From Lumbricus rubellus (taxonomy: Eukaryota > Annelida > Clitellata > Crassiclitellata > Lumbricidae), in the NCBI GenBank assembly GCA_945859605.1, contig OX243827.1, positions 28,376,941-28,440,940 of the forward strand: 64,000 bases of DNA, in the 5' to 3' direction. Below the pieces are notes generated by a model. The model was not told the origin of the DNA, did not search any database, and saw only the letters and a list, made by a program, of their open reading frames with translations. The stretch's first letter is position 1. Every line of letters starts with the position of its first letter. A program made the position numbers and the translations under genes. Below are positions 37,801 through 45,975 of this stretch, one piece after another.

Positions 37801-40459
37801 CTGACACTTCTGATGTCATCCCATCCATTGTCGAGGCTTCGGTGACAGACATTGTGGTCTCACTTGATGAATCTGTATCTGCTGATGTCGTCCCATCCAT
37901 TGTTGAAGCTTCGGTGATAGGCATTGTGGTCTCACCTGATGAATCTGTTGCTGCTGATGTCATCCCATCCATTGTCGAGGCTTCGGTGACAGACATTGTG
38001 GTCTCACTTCCTGAATCTGTTACTGCTGTTGTCGTTCCATCCATTGTCGAGGCTTCGGTGACAGGCATTGTGGTCTCACTTCCTGAATCTGTTGCTGCTG
38101 ATGTCGTCCCATCCATTGTCGAAGCTTGGGTGACAGGCACTGTGGTCTCACTTTCTGAATCTCTTGCTGCTGATGTCATCCCATCCATTGTCGAGGCTTC
38201 GGTGACAGACATTGTGGTCTCACTTTCTGAATCTGTTGCTGCTGATGTCGTCCCATCCATTGTCGAGGCTTCGGTGACAGACATTGTGGTCTCACCTGAT
38301 GAATCTGTTGCTGCTGATGTCATCCCATCCATTGTCAAGGCTTCGGTGACAGACATTGTGGTCTCACTTCTTGAATCTGTTGCTTCTGATGTCGTCCCAT
38401 CCATTGTCGAGGCTTCGGTGACAGACATTGTGGTTTCACTTGATGAATCTGTTGCTGCTGATGTCGTCCCATCCATTGTCGAAGCTTGGGTGACAGGCAT
38501 TGTGGTCTCACTTGATGAATCTGTTGCTGCTGATGTCGTCCCATCCATTGTCGAGGTTTCGGTGACAGACATTGTGGTATCACTTCCTGAATTTGTTGCT
38601 GCTGATGTCGTTCCATCCATTGTCGCTGCTTCGGTGACAAACAATGTGGTGGGACTTCCTGAATCTGTTGCTGCTGATGTCATCCCATCCATTGTCGAGG
38701 CTTCGGTGACAGACATTGTGGTCTCACTTGATGAATCTGTTGCTGCTGATGTCGTTTCATCCATTGCCGAGGTTTCGGTGACAGACATTTTGGTCTCACT
38801 TCCTGAATCTGTTACTGCTGATGTCGTCCCATCCATTGTCGAGGCTTCGGTGACAGACATTGTGGTATTACTTGATGAATCTGTTGCTGGTGATGTCGTC
38901 CCATCCATTGTCGAGGCGTCGGTGTCAGGCATTGTGGTCGCACTTCCTGAATCTGTTGCTGCTGATGTCGTCCCATCCAGTGTCGCAGCTTCGGTGACAG
39001 GCCTTGTGGTCGCACTTCCTGAATCTGTGGCTGCTGATGTCGTCCCATCCATTGTCGAGGCGTCGGTGTCAGGCATTGTGGTCGCACTTCCTGAATCTCT
39101 TGCTGCTGATGTCTTTCCATCCATTGTCGCAGCTTCGGTGACAGATATTGGGGTCTCGCTTCCTGAGTCTGTTGTTTCTGATGTCGAATCATCCATTATC
39201 GAAGCTTGGGTGACAGGCATTGTGGTCGCAATTCCTGAATCTGTTGCCGCTGGTGCGTTTCCAACTATTGTCGCAGCTTTCATCATAAAAATTGTGCTTT
39301 CAGTTCCTGAATCTGTGGCTGCTGGTATGGTTCCATCAATTGTCGTTGGATCGGTAATATACGTTGAAGTTTTATTTTCTCTATCTATGACTACCGTGTT
39401 GTTTTCAAGATTTGCCGTCGATTCGGTGGTTGCCATTGCCGATGTATATGCTCTTTCATAAATGACTGTTGCAGAAATTGCGTCTGTCGCGTTCTCTGTG
39501 CCTACAAATTAATCACTAATTTTTTCATCCTTAATCTTCGATTTATTTTTTTCCCATTGCGACAAACCAGATTTATTTATTTAGACATTGAAAAAACCTG
39601 AGATTTCGCTTGAGATCTATTTTTGCCTAACGTCCTAGCAGAATGTAGTCTTCTGACGAAAGCAGTAATAATTATAGAGAACGACGACAACGATGCTAAA
39701 TAATAATTGTGTAGCCAACTGTAGGTTGCTGTTTATTCAAAGATAGCCTCAGCAAAAAGCAACAGGGAGGAACAACGTTAAAATTAAAAAGAGAATTTTT
39801 TCAAGTTAGGCGAACCAATGGAAGGAAACATAGCCTAAAGTCTAGCGTGGTCTGCTGCAAGGCCGTGGCCAGGATTTGATTTTGGGAAGGGGGGGGTTCT
39901 TCGGGGGAGAATTTCTGACGATTTTTTTTGTAGTCGTCAAACTTTCTGACGACGTTTTTCAGCCGGTGGAAGCGGCTTTCCTGCCATTTTTCGCATAATT
40001 TCATGTTTTTTCCATTATGTGATAGTGAATGGAATATATTTTTTCCATTTTTCATTTGTGGAGGGGGGTGTTTTCATGGTTTTATTTCATGGTTTTTGCA
40101 TCATGTGCTAGTAAATGCATTATATTATTGCTTACAGTTTCCATTTCGGGGGTTGTTCAACACCCAAAACACCCCCTAGCTACGGCCTTGGTCTGCTACA
40201 AGTAATATTATAGTCTTTCTGCGTAATTGCAAGTTTTGACTGATCAACGAAAATTATTATGATGATAGTTAACGGTTCTTCGCTTGGTTTTTCAACGGAT
40301 AAAAATTTGCTTGGATTGTTATTCTTGCAAATTCACCATCACATTTTCCCCGATTTCGATCAGTACATTTTAAGACGAAACTAAAGACTTACCGGCGCAA
40401 TGAGTAAAACTCAGAGTAAGCGAGAGTGAAAAGGCGAGAGCAGCTTCCAAAATCTTCAT
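6372..40459 (-). CDS. Giant mucin-stalk adhesion G protein-coupled receptor (20 exons, 5573 aa)
   Basis: A class B2 (adhesion) GPCR read from splice sites; all 19 junctions keep phase and the exons sum to 16,722 nt. Exons in order: 40459-40393, 39501-24802, 23732-23626, 21574-21392, 20679-20611, 16925-16814, 15887-15774, 15295-15214, 14351-14246, 13938-13889, 13493-13382, 12752-12631, 12170-12068, 11492-11336, 10605-10527, 10009-9943, 9442-9351, 8494-8380, 7725-7684, 6614-6372. Layout: signal peptide 1-22, mucin-like repeat stalk to about 4920, HormR-like Cys motif 4923-4958, GAIN 4959-5180, GPS 5190-5223, seven helices 5249-5488, tail to 5573. Known for the family: self-cleavage at the GPS gives an extracellular fragment held on the 7TM fragment, and the new N-terminus acts as a tethered agonist. 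The stalk is far longer than usual. Ligand and subfamily cannot be read from the sequence. Confidence 0.9.
7171..7315. mobile_element. MITE with GGCGTAGCCA-type ends
   Basis: Left end CAATGGCGTAGCCA and right end TGGCTACGCCACTG form terminal inverted repeats around about 145 bp, in the last intron of the GPCR gene. No clear target duplication was seen. Confidence 0.5.
7684..12752 (-). CDS. Adhesion GPCR exons 12-19: seven-transmembrane domain
   Basis: Eight exons: 12752-12631 (TM1, SIVAIIGCSISVIALILTI), 12170-12068 (TM2, ILLNLCVALIIAFIIF), 11492-11336 (TM3, CTVVANLLHYFFLVAFF, MLAEG), 10605-10527 (TM4, AVPLIIVAASVG and ECL2 GYGY), 10009-9943 and 9442-9351 (CWLS and TM5, intracellular loop 3), 8494-8380 (TM6, PLLGLGWLFGAF, and YLFVITNSLE of TM7), 7725-7684 (42 nt microexon, GLLIFAFHALYRNK). 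Conserved family features are present: TM3 C5312 and ECL2 C5389 for a disulfide, HYFF in TM3, the GLGW toggle region of TM6 and the NS-x-x-G turn of TM7. The TM5 intron (9942-9443) has a GC donor, GCAAGT; the nearby GTACTC would break the frame. Confidence 0.92.
8105..8172 (+). mobile_element. tRNA-derived SINE head
   Basis: An A-box-like GGTGGTGCAGTGGTATG and a perfect B box GGTTCGAATCT lie about 50 bp apart, as in pol III promoters. The sequence does not fold into a clean tRNA, so a SINE or tRNA pseudogene is the better call. It lies in a GPCR intron. Confidence 0.6.
9035..9190 (-). mobile_element. tRNA-derived SINE, antisense copy
   Basis: Read on the minus strand: an A-box-like TGGTATAGTGGGCATG, a B box GGTTCGAATCC, then the family body CGCGTAGGGACCTTGGGC and CACTCGCAATTGCTCAG. 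It matches the copies at 1755, 42757 and 47339. Confidence 0.7.
9655..9686 (-). repeat. SINE-tail hairpin
   Basis: AGCGCC to GGCGCT arms around a CTACTCAGA loop side. This is a copy of the dispersed AGCGCCTCTGAGTAGA hairpin. Confidence 0.6.
13382..13938 (-). CDS. Adhesion GPCR exons 10-11: GPS autoproteolysis motif and tethered agonist
   Basis: Exon 10 (13938-13889) codes the CAFWNF part and exon 11 (13493-13382) GEWDSAGC, CSC and DHLTNFVILI. All hallmark residues are present: C5190, W5193, W5200, C5205, C5217, C5219 and the H-L-T triad 5221-5223, with cleavage expected between L5222 and T5223. The new N-terminus TNFVILI fits a Stachel-type tethered agonist. The membrane-bound fragment would be 351 residues. 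Confidence 0.92.
13697..13729 (-). repeat. SINE-tail hairpin
   Basis: AGCGCCCCTTCAAG followed by TCTCAGAGCCGCT, a diverged minus-strand copy of the same hairpin. Confidence 0.55.
14246..21574 (-). CDS. Adhesion GPCR exons 4-9: GAIN domain
   Basis: Six exons: 21574-21392, 20679-20611, 16925-16814, 15887-15774, 15295-15214, 14351-14246 (residues 4959-5180). GAIN subdomain A is seen in ARRLSDLTNK and SVMVINQLAAM (exon 4), SFVAAISNVLQ and AWKEL (exon 5), and FSVDVFARRLSML (exon 6), matching the family pattern of a SN-LL-W helix followed by LL-VE-FA. Subdomain B is seen in NKISIPKEAL, VLSFSIDGLK and EPPVLITLRHNQ. Exon 6 uses the acceptor TTTGTAG ending at 16926, not the closer CTCAG at 16893; only the former keeps phase and restores the NILFSVD segment. 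The exon 5 donor is GTTCAC and the exon 4 donor GTCGTT, both weak, so these two boundaries are least certain. Confidence 0.85.
15931..16131. mobile_element. 201 bp MITE with target duplication
   Basis: Ends AGGCGTACG and CGTACGCCT(ATG) are inverted repeats, and the 11-mer TGTGAAGCCAT flanks both sides (15920-15930 and 16132-16142). The interior has long G and C runs and the GACCTTTTTTTTAGTCAT motif shared with 48025 and 50350. It sits in the intron between GPCR exons 6 and 7. Confidence 0.75.
16217..16249 (-). repeat. SINE-tail hairpin
   Basis: AGCGCCTCTTGAAGG followed by CTACTCAGAGGCGCT, a minus-strand copy with intact arms. Confidence 0.6.
17917..18104 (+). repeat. (TC)n/(TCTG)n compound microsatellite
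   Basis: A TC run, a TCTG run and a second TC run, inside the hAT-like element. Confidence 0.98.
18162..19381. mobile_element. Nested EnSpm/CACTA-like element, 1220 bp
   Basis: It begins CACTGGACAACA and ends TGTTGTCCAGTG (12 bp perfect inverted repeats) with a TTA duplication on each side (18159-18161, 19382-19384). CACTG ends, a 3 bp duplication and internal subterminal repeats fit the EnSpm/CACTA superfamily. No transposase is present. It is inserted in the hAT-like element. Confidence 0.7.
18181..18900 (+). repeat. Four tandem copies of a ~178 bp unit
   Basis: The marker TAGAATTTGACGTGCTGAAC recurs at about 18220, 18396, 18578 and 18756, spacings 176-182 bp. Part of the unit (TTTCTCAAAAACCTTACGTGAT) is found once in reverse orientation near 19266, next to the right end of the element. 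Confidence 0.9.
19548..19649 (+). repeat. 51 bp tandem duplication
   Basis: Two adjacent copies, starting GTCATTCGTCCCAACGCGCC at 19548 and 19599, differ by about one base. Confidence 0.9.
20834..21040 (+). pseudogene. mariner/Tc1-type transposase C-terminal remnant
   Basis: Plus-strand sequence codes NPVDYKIYG, then after a frameshift VYTTKVCDVEDLRKRI, AWNDLDQRI and VREWRKRLRACV followed by a stop. This is the usual C-terminal end of mariner-like transposases (PxDY-IWG, then DVEDL, DQRI, WRxRLRACV). The catalytic core is absent. It lies in the intron between GPCR exons 4 and 5. Confidence 0.7.
21863..21924. repeat. Perfect 62 bp palindrome
   Basis: CAGTTAGTTGCATAGACTGT to its exact reverse complement, with no spacer and an AT centre. 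Confidence 0.95.
22392..22540. repeat. Long inverted repeat, arms ~52 bp
   Basis: Arms beginning CTGATGACGATAAGCGCTTC and ending GAAGCGCTTATCTTCATCAG differ at a few sites around a 43 bp loop. Probably a fold-back MITE in the intron between GPCR exons 3 and 4. Confidence 0.85.
23626..23732 (-). CDS. Adhesion GPCR exon 3: HormR-like Cys/Trp motif
   Basis: The exon follows the acceptor ATTCTAG and codes residues 4923-4958. It contains C4925, C4929, W939 region (SPIWSH) and C4947 in NGCFDVEF, a pattern resembling the C-terminal half of the hormone-receptor (HormR/HRM) domain that precedes GAIN in many adhesion GPCRs. The N-terminal half of that domain is not present, so it is either a reduced HormR or a separate linker. 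Phase 1 in, phase 0 out (GTGAAT). Confidence 0.65.
24802..39501 (-). CDS. Adhesion GPCR exon 2: 14.7 kb mucin-like repeat exon
   Basis: One uninterrupted exon of 14,700 nt (residues 23-4923). After a short unique Thr/Ala-rich lead it codes roughly 200 copies of a 24-residue unit that begins TTSAATDS and ends TEASTMDG. Half the consensus residues are Ser or Thr, there are many Asp and Glu, almost no Lys, Arg, Cys or aromatics, and some copies carry an N-T-T sequon. This composition is that of a heavily O-glycosylated, extended, acidic mucin stalk. The frame runs on to a stop at 24743, but the exon must end at the GTAAGC donor 24801-24796 (phase 1), which joins in frame to the Cys-rich exon at 23732. 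Repeats degrade toward both ends of the array, as usual for arrays kept uniform by unequal exchange. Confidence 0.92.
24900..39330 (-). repeat. 72 bp coding tandem array with higher-order structure
   Basis: The period is exactly 72 bp (24 codons), so every frame is kept through the array. Larger blocks are themselves repeated: matching rare variants sit 2088 bp (29 units, 29496 and 31584), 2160 bp (30 units, 31308 and 33468) and 1512 bp (21 units, 33468 and 34980) apart. The antisense and third-frame open frames seen here come from this periodicity. Confidence 0.95.
39857..40189. mobile_element. 333 bp hAT-type MITE in intron 1 of the adhesion GPCR
   Basis: Ends AAGGCCGTGGCCAGG and CCTAGCTACGGCCTT are related inverted repeats, and an exact 8 bp duplication GGTCTGCT flanks them (39849-39856, 40190-40197). 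The interior has G runs and repeated TTTCTGACGA motifs. Confidence 0.7.
40393..40459 (-). CDS. Adhesion GPCR exon 1: signal peptide
   Basis: ATG at 40459-40457 opens a 22-codon exon, MKILEAALAFSLSLTLSF then THCA, a typical signal peptide with a likely cut after THCA. It ends phase 1 at a GTAAGT donor (40392-40387). The next acceptor, TTTGTAG at 39508-39502, restores a Gly codon and the frame of the giant exon. This start is preferred over the ATG at 39436, which lies inside exon 2 and has no signal sequence. Confidence 0.88.
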
Positions 40460-40642
40460 TTTCGTATCCTTTGAGAAAGATGATTCGTCCAGCCTCGGAC
40501 ACCTTCAGCGATGTTAAGCTCCTTTGCTGTCGTCTCTCGTCGCTGTCAGAAATCACGAATGAAGGTGAGGCAACTTCAGCTTCTCAGACAACCAACGGCG
40601 CAAGTAGGCTACTAATATGGACGAAATTCAAGCGGGTTGATG

Positions 40643-40649
40643 TATTTAT
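40643..40649 (-). promoter_or_regulatory. Candidate TATA element upstream of the adhesion GPCR
   Basis: ATAAATA on the minus strand, about 185 nt upstream of the start codon. It would place transcription start near 40615. Only position and sequence support it. Confidence 0.2.
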
Positions 40650-40935
40650 GGACTTTCAATTTGAGGCAGAGACATTTCAGAAAAGGGGCAGTTGCAGACT
40701 TGGTATCAGTTTCAATTTCCGCATTGACAGACGAAAGACAGATTACGGATAATAATGATCATTATGAAGTGAAAAGGAAGTCCAATGCAATGATTATAAT
40801 TAGGAGGCTTATAGACTTATCAGCCTACCGAAAGCACGATGAATTAAAGTGAATTCTTTATCTCAGCTGACCGAGTCGTTTACAAGAACTTTTACAGGTA
40901 AGTAATAGGTAGTAGGAGTACTGTTGCTACCACTG

Positions 40936-41416
<481 letters not shown>

Positions 41417-41530
41417 AATGCCGCATTCACTATGACAGTGGGATTTTGTAGAGATATGTAGAGATTTAAGTGCCATGGGTTTATCTATTTATTATTATCA
41501 ATTATTATTATTAGGCTGAATAGTTCGATA

Positions 41531-41666
41531 CTCCGCTTGAAAACGTACAGTAGGCCTAGCACTTAATTAATTAATACTATTTATAATATTATTATAAATA
41601 GTATTAATTAATTAAGTGCTAGGCCTACTGTATGTTTCATTGTAGGCCTACGTTTTCAAGCGGAGT
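41531..41666. repeat. Long near-perfect palindrome
   Basis: Outer arms CTCCGCTTGAAAACGTA and TACGTTTTCAAGCGGAG, inner arms ACAGTAGGCCTAGCACTTAA and its complement, meeting in an AT-rich centre. The right arm carries an extra 17 bp including TGTAGGCCTA. Confidence 0.9.
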
Positions 41667-41967
41667 ACTGAAGCATTAAAAATAATCGATAATAACAACT
41701 AAATAAATAAATAATATAAATTAATTAATGATCGTTTATAAAAAAAATAAAAATTAAATAACGACAATTTATATGGCGCCGTAACGCGGCCATACCGCTA
41801 CAAGGGCGATTCACAAATGGCTAATTGCAGCGTAAGCCTCAGCAAGCAGATAAGATTTAAACTTTGATTTGAAAGAGTCCTTTGAGGCGGCTGATCGGAT
41901 GTCCGGTGGAATACTGCTCCGACATCTGATACCAGCAACCGCGAATAAACTTACTCACTCACTTGTG

Positions 41968-42341
41968 CATGGGCGTCCGCAGCGGGGCGCAAGGGGGCGC
42001 TCCTGGAATTTTCGCATAGTCCTCTATAGTTGCACATGAATTTAGATTTTTTGGTTGTGATTGTTACAACGCGATTCTCAATGTGATTATCGATTCGTTC
42101 TACAAGTTAATTGAACCTATATTATCTTTCTTTGGGCGCATAACGTATAGGTAGGATAATAGAATTCTCTCGCGGTAATATGGAAATTCAAACTGTCACC
42201 CATTGAATTTAGACCATGTGACAATTATTTAACCCTTTAATGCCGGAGGGTATAGGATTTCCCATACCATTTACTACCATCTCGGCATTAAAGGGTTAAA
42301 AGTTTGCGCCCCCCCTAGAAAAATTCCTGCGGACGCCCATG
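41968..42341. mobile_element. 374 bp MITE with 15 bp perfect ends
   Basis: CATGGGCGTCCGCAG and CTGCGGACGCCCATG are exact inverted repeats, flanked by the 8 bp duplication CACTTGTG (41960-41967, 42342-42349), fitting a hAT-type element. A TTAA mini-element is nested inside it at 42229-42299. Confidence 0.8.
42229..42299. mobile_element. TTAA-flanked mini-element
   Basis: TTAACCCTTTAATGCCG and CGGCATTAAAGGGTTAA are nearly perfect inverted repeats at TTAA, in a 71 bp unit nested in the MITE around it. Confidence 0.65.
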
Positions 42342-42580
42342 CACTTGTGCGAATATCATTAAGCTATCATCGGAATAATCACAATAATAATTTTTATTGT
42401 TATAATCGTCATTCCGAATTTCGAAAGTTTGGCTCCGACATCAGTTGACGCTATCATGGTGGTTGTGTGATTGTGTGATGTCATGCTGTGACTGATTCTG
42501 ATATTGACATTATTTCTACTTTCTTATATCAAAGCGGTCACGGGACCAACTGTAACAGTCCGCTTCTTGCATGTTTTCCA

Positions 42581-42678
42581 ACAAAATAATAGCTGAACAT
42601 TCCTCATATTCGTAGCTATCATAATTATATGCGATATGATAGCTACGAATATGAGGAATGTTCACCTATTATTTTGTC
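42581..42678. repeat. Long near-perfect palindrome, arms 43 bp
   Basis: ACAAAATAATAGCTGAACAT to ATGTTCACCTATTATTTTGT with one mismatch in the visible arms and a 12 bp loop. Confidence 0.9.
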
Positions 42679-42756
42679 TAATTGCGGGGATAGTCCTACT
42701 TGCAATGTTTTCAACTTAGTGTCAATTGCTTTGGTGCGTTTGTTAAACGTGTTAGT

Positions 42757-42972
42757 TCAGTTATGTGCAGTGATGTTTGAAGTGGTTGGTTCGGTGCCTT
42801 GGAGCTGGAGGTTTCCAGGTTCGAAGCCATCTGACCATCTCAAGTCGCCGCGTAGGGCCTTTAGCAAGTCTTTCACTTGCAATTGCTCGGGCGATTCGGC
42901 GTGAAACTGTGGTGTAATTGTAATCGAATATTTATATAGCGCCACTTCAAGAGAACTCCTCAGAGGCGCTCC
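42757..42972 (+). mobile_element. tRNA-derived SINE with a separate tail piece
   Basis: Plus-strand head with B box GGTTCGAAGCC and body CGCCGCGTAGGGCCTTTAG, CACTTGCAATTGCTCGG. At 42938-42971 a hairpin tail follows in the opposite orientation (AGCGCCACTTCAAG to CTCAGAGGCGCT), so two insertions or a rearrangement are present. Confidence 0.65.
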
Positions 42973-43102
42973 TGACCTGACACCAAACCATAATCAAAGA
43001 GAATGGTTTTCAAACGCTTGCGGAAAAGGGGCAAATGAAGACAAAGAAGTTCATTACGGAGACTGTTAGGTAGGTGTATAGTGCCTGTGCTGCAGTCGGG
43101 AG

Positions 43103-43135
43103 CGTCTCTGAGTGATATGATTGAAGGGGCGCTGT
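43103..43135 (+). repeat. SINE-tail hairpin
   Basis: GGGAGCGTCTCTGAG to GAAGGGGCGCT, followed by an AAAT run typical of a SINE 3' end. Confidence 0.55.
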
Positions 43136-43734
43136 AGCAAATGCGATAAATAAATAAATATGTTAGTAATGTACTATTAATAAGCTATTTTCTAATTATC
43201 CTTGTATTCCTGTAATTGTATGATCTGACCGTCATGCGTAATTTTGACTTTATTGCATGCCCCATTGCGTCTTCTAGAATCTAGATGGTCCCATTCTCAG
43301 GATTCTCAATTCGTTCCGGGTCTTCCACTTCATTACCACCAACAATGTCAAATACAATAGTCACTTTCATTATTGTATTAGGTTGGTTCTGGAGATAATT
43401 TAATTGAAAAACATTGAAATTGAAATGCTTAATAATGTTCGCAAATAGGCTTACGTAAGTAACGTACATTCATACACACATTCAAACATATAGGCCTACA
43501 CATAGTACACATGTTTGAATTCATGCAGTCATGTATTTATGTATCCCTATGCATGAAATTGTGTGTATGTATTATGTATTGGATGCACAATGTAAGGTTG
43601 AATAACTCACGGAGGTAAATTGGGGCTAGGCCCTGACAACATCGCCATACCGAATGCAGCTACCCTGAACTCAATGCAGCTACGTATGAGCGTATGTGCG
43701 TATGTTCGTATGTACATATGTACGTATGCACGCA

Positions 43735-43922
43735 TGCATTTATGTATGTATGTATATATATATATATATATGTATGCATGTATGTATGTATGTATGTATG
43801 CATGTATGTATGCATGTATGTATGTATGTATGTATGTATGTATGTATGTATGTATGTATGTATGTATGTATGTATGTATGTATGTATGTATGTATGTATG
43901 TATGCATGTATGTATGTGGGTA
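43735..43922 (+). repeat. (ATGT)n microsatellite
   Basis: Tetranucleotide run with a few GCATGT variants. All long open frames over it are artefacts. Confidence 0.97.
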
Positions 43923-44108
43923 TGCATGCAAGAATGTATGAGTGTCTGCACATGCGCATACTATAATTGCTGCCATGATTATATGAAAATAAAGTCGCGA
44001 ATTCGTCATTATCATATTAACTGAACGGCTCTCCGTTCTCTTCCTCGTGACTCTGCTGGCTCTTTCTACCGTCTTCTCAAGACCTTTCTTTTTGACCAGG
44101 CCTGGGTT

Positions 44109-44142
44109 GGGGGCGCCTCTGAGTAGAGATCTTGAAGAGGCG
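44109..44142 (+). repeat. SINE-tail hairpin
   Basis: GGCGCCTCTGAGTAGAG, then CTTGAAGAGGCGCTATAT, the cleanest plus-strand copy, followed by a GATT run. Confidence 0.65.
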
Positions 44143-44360
44143 CTATATGAATTTATGTGATTGATTGATTGATTGATTGATTGACTGTTTTATTGTCCAT
44201 GACACACATGCATACAGTGAAAACACATGTCATGTCATTAGAACATTTCATTTGGTACTATAGATGATTTGTTTACTGTTCCAGGTGGTATTTAGTCTTG
44301 CCAAAACACCCTTTGCTTTCGCTGTTCTTGTCTTTATTTATTTTGTGCAGTCGTTATTCC

Positions 44361-45116
44361 GGTGACAGGACAATTACCCCCCGGACAATTACCCCCGGAC
44401 AACTACCCCCCGGACAACTACCCCCCGTGCCAATTACCCCCCGGACAACTACCCCCCCCGTACCAATTACCCCCCGGACAATTACCCCCGTGCCAAAAAT
44501 TAAATCTATGTCATGTTAAACGCCTACCTAATTAAATACCGTACGGTATTTAAATGTTATTGATGAGTTATGACTTTAGTTAGCATAATAACTAAGCAAG
44601 GTTAAGAGCAACTATACGAAGATAAGCAAGTTATTGCTAAACGTTCAAGAAAAAAGCTAAATCAAATCAAATCTAAAAACGGTTCTATAGACTAATGTGT
44701 AAAAAATCTTAAAAGTTCAAGAAAACTTCAACGTTTTAAACGCCTGCTTAATAAAATATTTAAATGTAATTATCTATAGAGTTCTGCCTATTTTCGTAAC
44801 CTACTCAGCGAAACGACACCATTTTGCTAAATTCTTGTGTTTCTTCTGTTTCACGTAAAGAAAGCCTTCGAAATAACGTTTATCTTTCCATCTCTCAGAT
44901 TTAGAAAATTCCATCATGACTAGATATCTAAATTAAGTAGACTGTGTAAGCTAACTCCGTATTGCATTGGTACAGGGGTAGTTGTCCGGGGGGTAATTGG
45001 CACGGGGGGTAGTTGTCCGGGGGGTAATTGTCCTGGGGGGTAATTGTCCAGGGGTAATTGTCGGGGGGGGGTAATTGTCCGGGGGGTAATTGTCCAGGGG
45101 GTAATTGCCCTAGAAC
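44361..45116. mobile_element. 756 bp element with inverted GGACAATTACCCCC arrays
   Basis: Several tandem copies of a ~15 bp unit, CCGGACAATTACCCCC, at the left end and several inverted copies (GGGGGTAATTGTCCGG) at the right end enclose about 470 bp of unique AT-rich sequence. A 9 bp duplication CGTTATTCC flanks it (44352-44360, 45117-45125). No coding frame. The 9 bp duplication is compatible with a MULE-type or other DNA transposon, but the superfamily is not settled. Confidence 0.75.
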
Positions 45117-45310
45117 CGTTATTCCATATAAGCAGACTGCCTAAATAGACAAGCTCTGTTACATTTTCAATCAGCTCCTCCTTCTATTTCCCTATCTATT
45201 GTTTCTTTCCCACATGCCATTGTTTTTGTTTTATCTATATTTATTTTCAATCCAGCCCGTTGCGCAGAGTTATTTAGCCCCACTGACATTTTCCTGTAAT
45301 CTTTCACAGT

Positions 45311-45690
45311 TTACTCTAACAAGTCAATATCTTCCGCAAATCGCAAGTTGTAAATTTGTTCTCCCTGCACTGAGACTCCAGTAGCGTTATCTCGGATCCA
45401 TTACTCTTTCAAAGTATATAATAAATGTGTTTGGTGATACAGGGTTTCTTTGTCTTGCCCCTATTGTAGTGAAGAACCACTTTTTCCGTCCCACTTTTAC
45501 TGCAGACTTTAATCTTTCTCCACTGCGTTTCGAGATTTCTATCAGAATTTTTCCTACTCCAAATGATTTCGGTATTGCCCATGTCACGTCGTGTTTGATA
45601 GAATCAAATGCCTTTTGGAAATCCACAGAGTATTTTTCAATTTTTTTAACAAGGTCTATGGACATGTTCTTTTGTTTCGGACGCAGATTT
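45311..45690 (-). pseudogene. LINE reverse-transcriptase fragment
   Basis: Minus-strand frame with VDFQKAFDSIKHDVTW, WFFTTIGARQRNPVSPNTF and FERVM, the palm-domain motifs of non-LTR reverse transcriptases (DFKKAFD, GVRQG-xLSP-LF). After a frameshift near 45395 the next block reads YNLRFAEDIDLLE then a stop: the usual FADD active-site box is FAED. It is truncated, frameshifted and catalytically altered, so dead. Confidence 0.8.
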
Positions 45691-45798
45691 ATGTGGTGGT
45701 TCGTGTAGACCTACTCTTAGAATTCTTTTGGAACTAAGTCCATGTACTGACTCACTTCTATTGGGACTAGGATCCGTGTTTTGCTTTACCTCTTTTTA

Positions 45799-45975
45799 AG
45801 CCAGAGCCATGTATTGGTTCTCCTCTGTTGGATCCAGGGTCATGTATTCTCTCACCTCTTTCGTAGGCAGATTCGTGTATTGGGTCGCCTCTTTTGGAAG
45901 TGGATTCGTGTATTGGTTCTCCTCTTTTGGAAGTGGGTCCATGTATTGGTTCGCCTTTTGTAGAACCAGTGCCAT
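45799..45975 (-). pseudogene. In-frame continuation of the gene A tail after a TAG
   Basis: Fifty-nine sense codons follow the gene A stop in the same frame and carry the same 11-residue repeat (QYMDPLPKEEN, EYMTLDPTEEN, QYMALA), ending at TAA 45798-45796. The TAG at 45978-45976 stands where neighbouring units have a TAC Tyr codon. This suggests a recent stop that shortened the tail, or a variant allele. Confidence 0.7.

Noticed and set aside
25483..39192. Gln/Arg/Pro-rich minus-strand frames (GRHQQQQIQEVRPQ type)
   Set aside because: Third-frame reading of the same array; short, many stops, no start or splice support.
24900..39330. CRISPR-like or satellite array
   Set aside because: Units are contiguous, coding and of 72 bp with no spacers; the setting is an animal gene.
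24837..39461. Long plus-strand open frames (1553, 602, 626, 486 and 1475 codons) as genes
   Set aside because: They are the antisense of the 72 bp coding array. The minus frame has a signal-peptide exon, splice sites and downstream domains, while the plus frames have neither starts in context nor domains and are broken by stops at 29496, 31308, 31584, 33468 and 34980.
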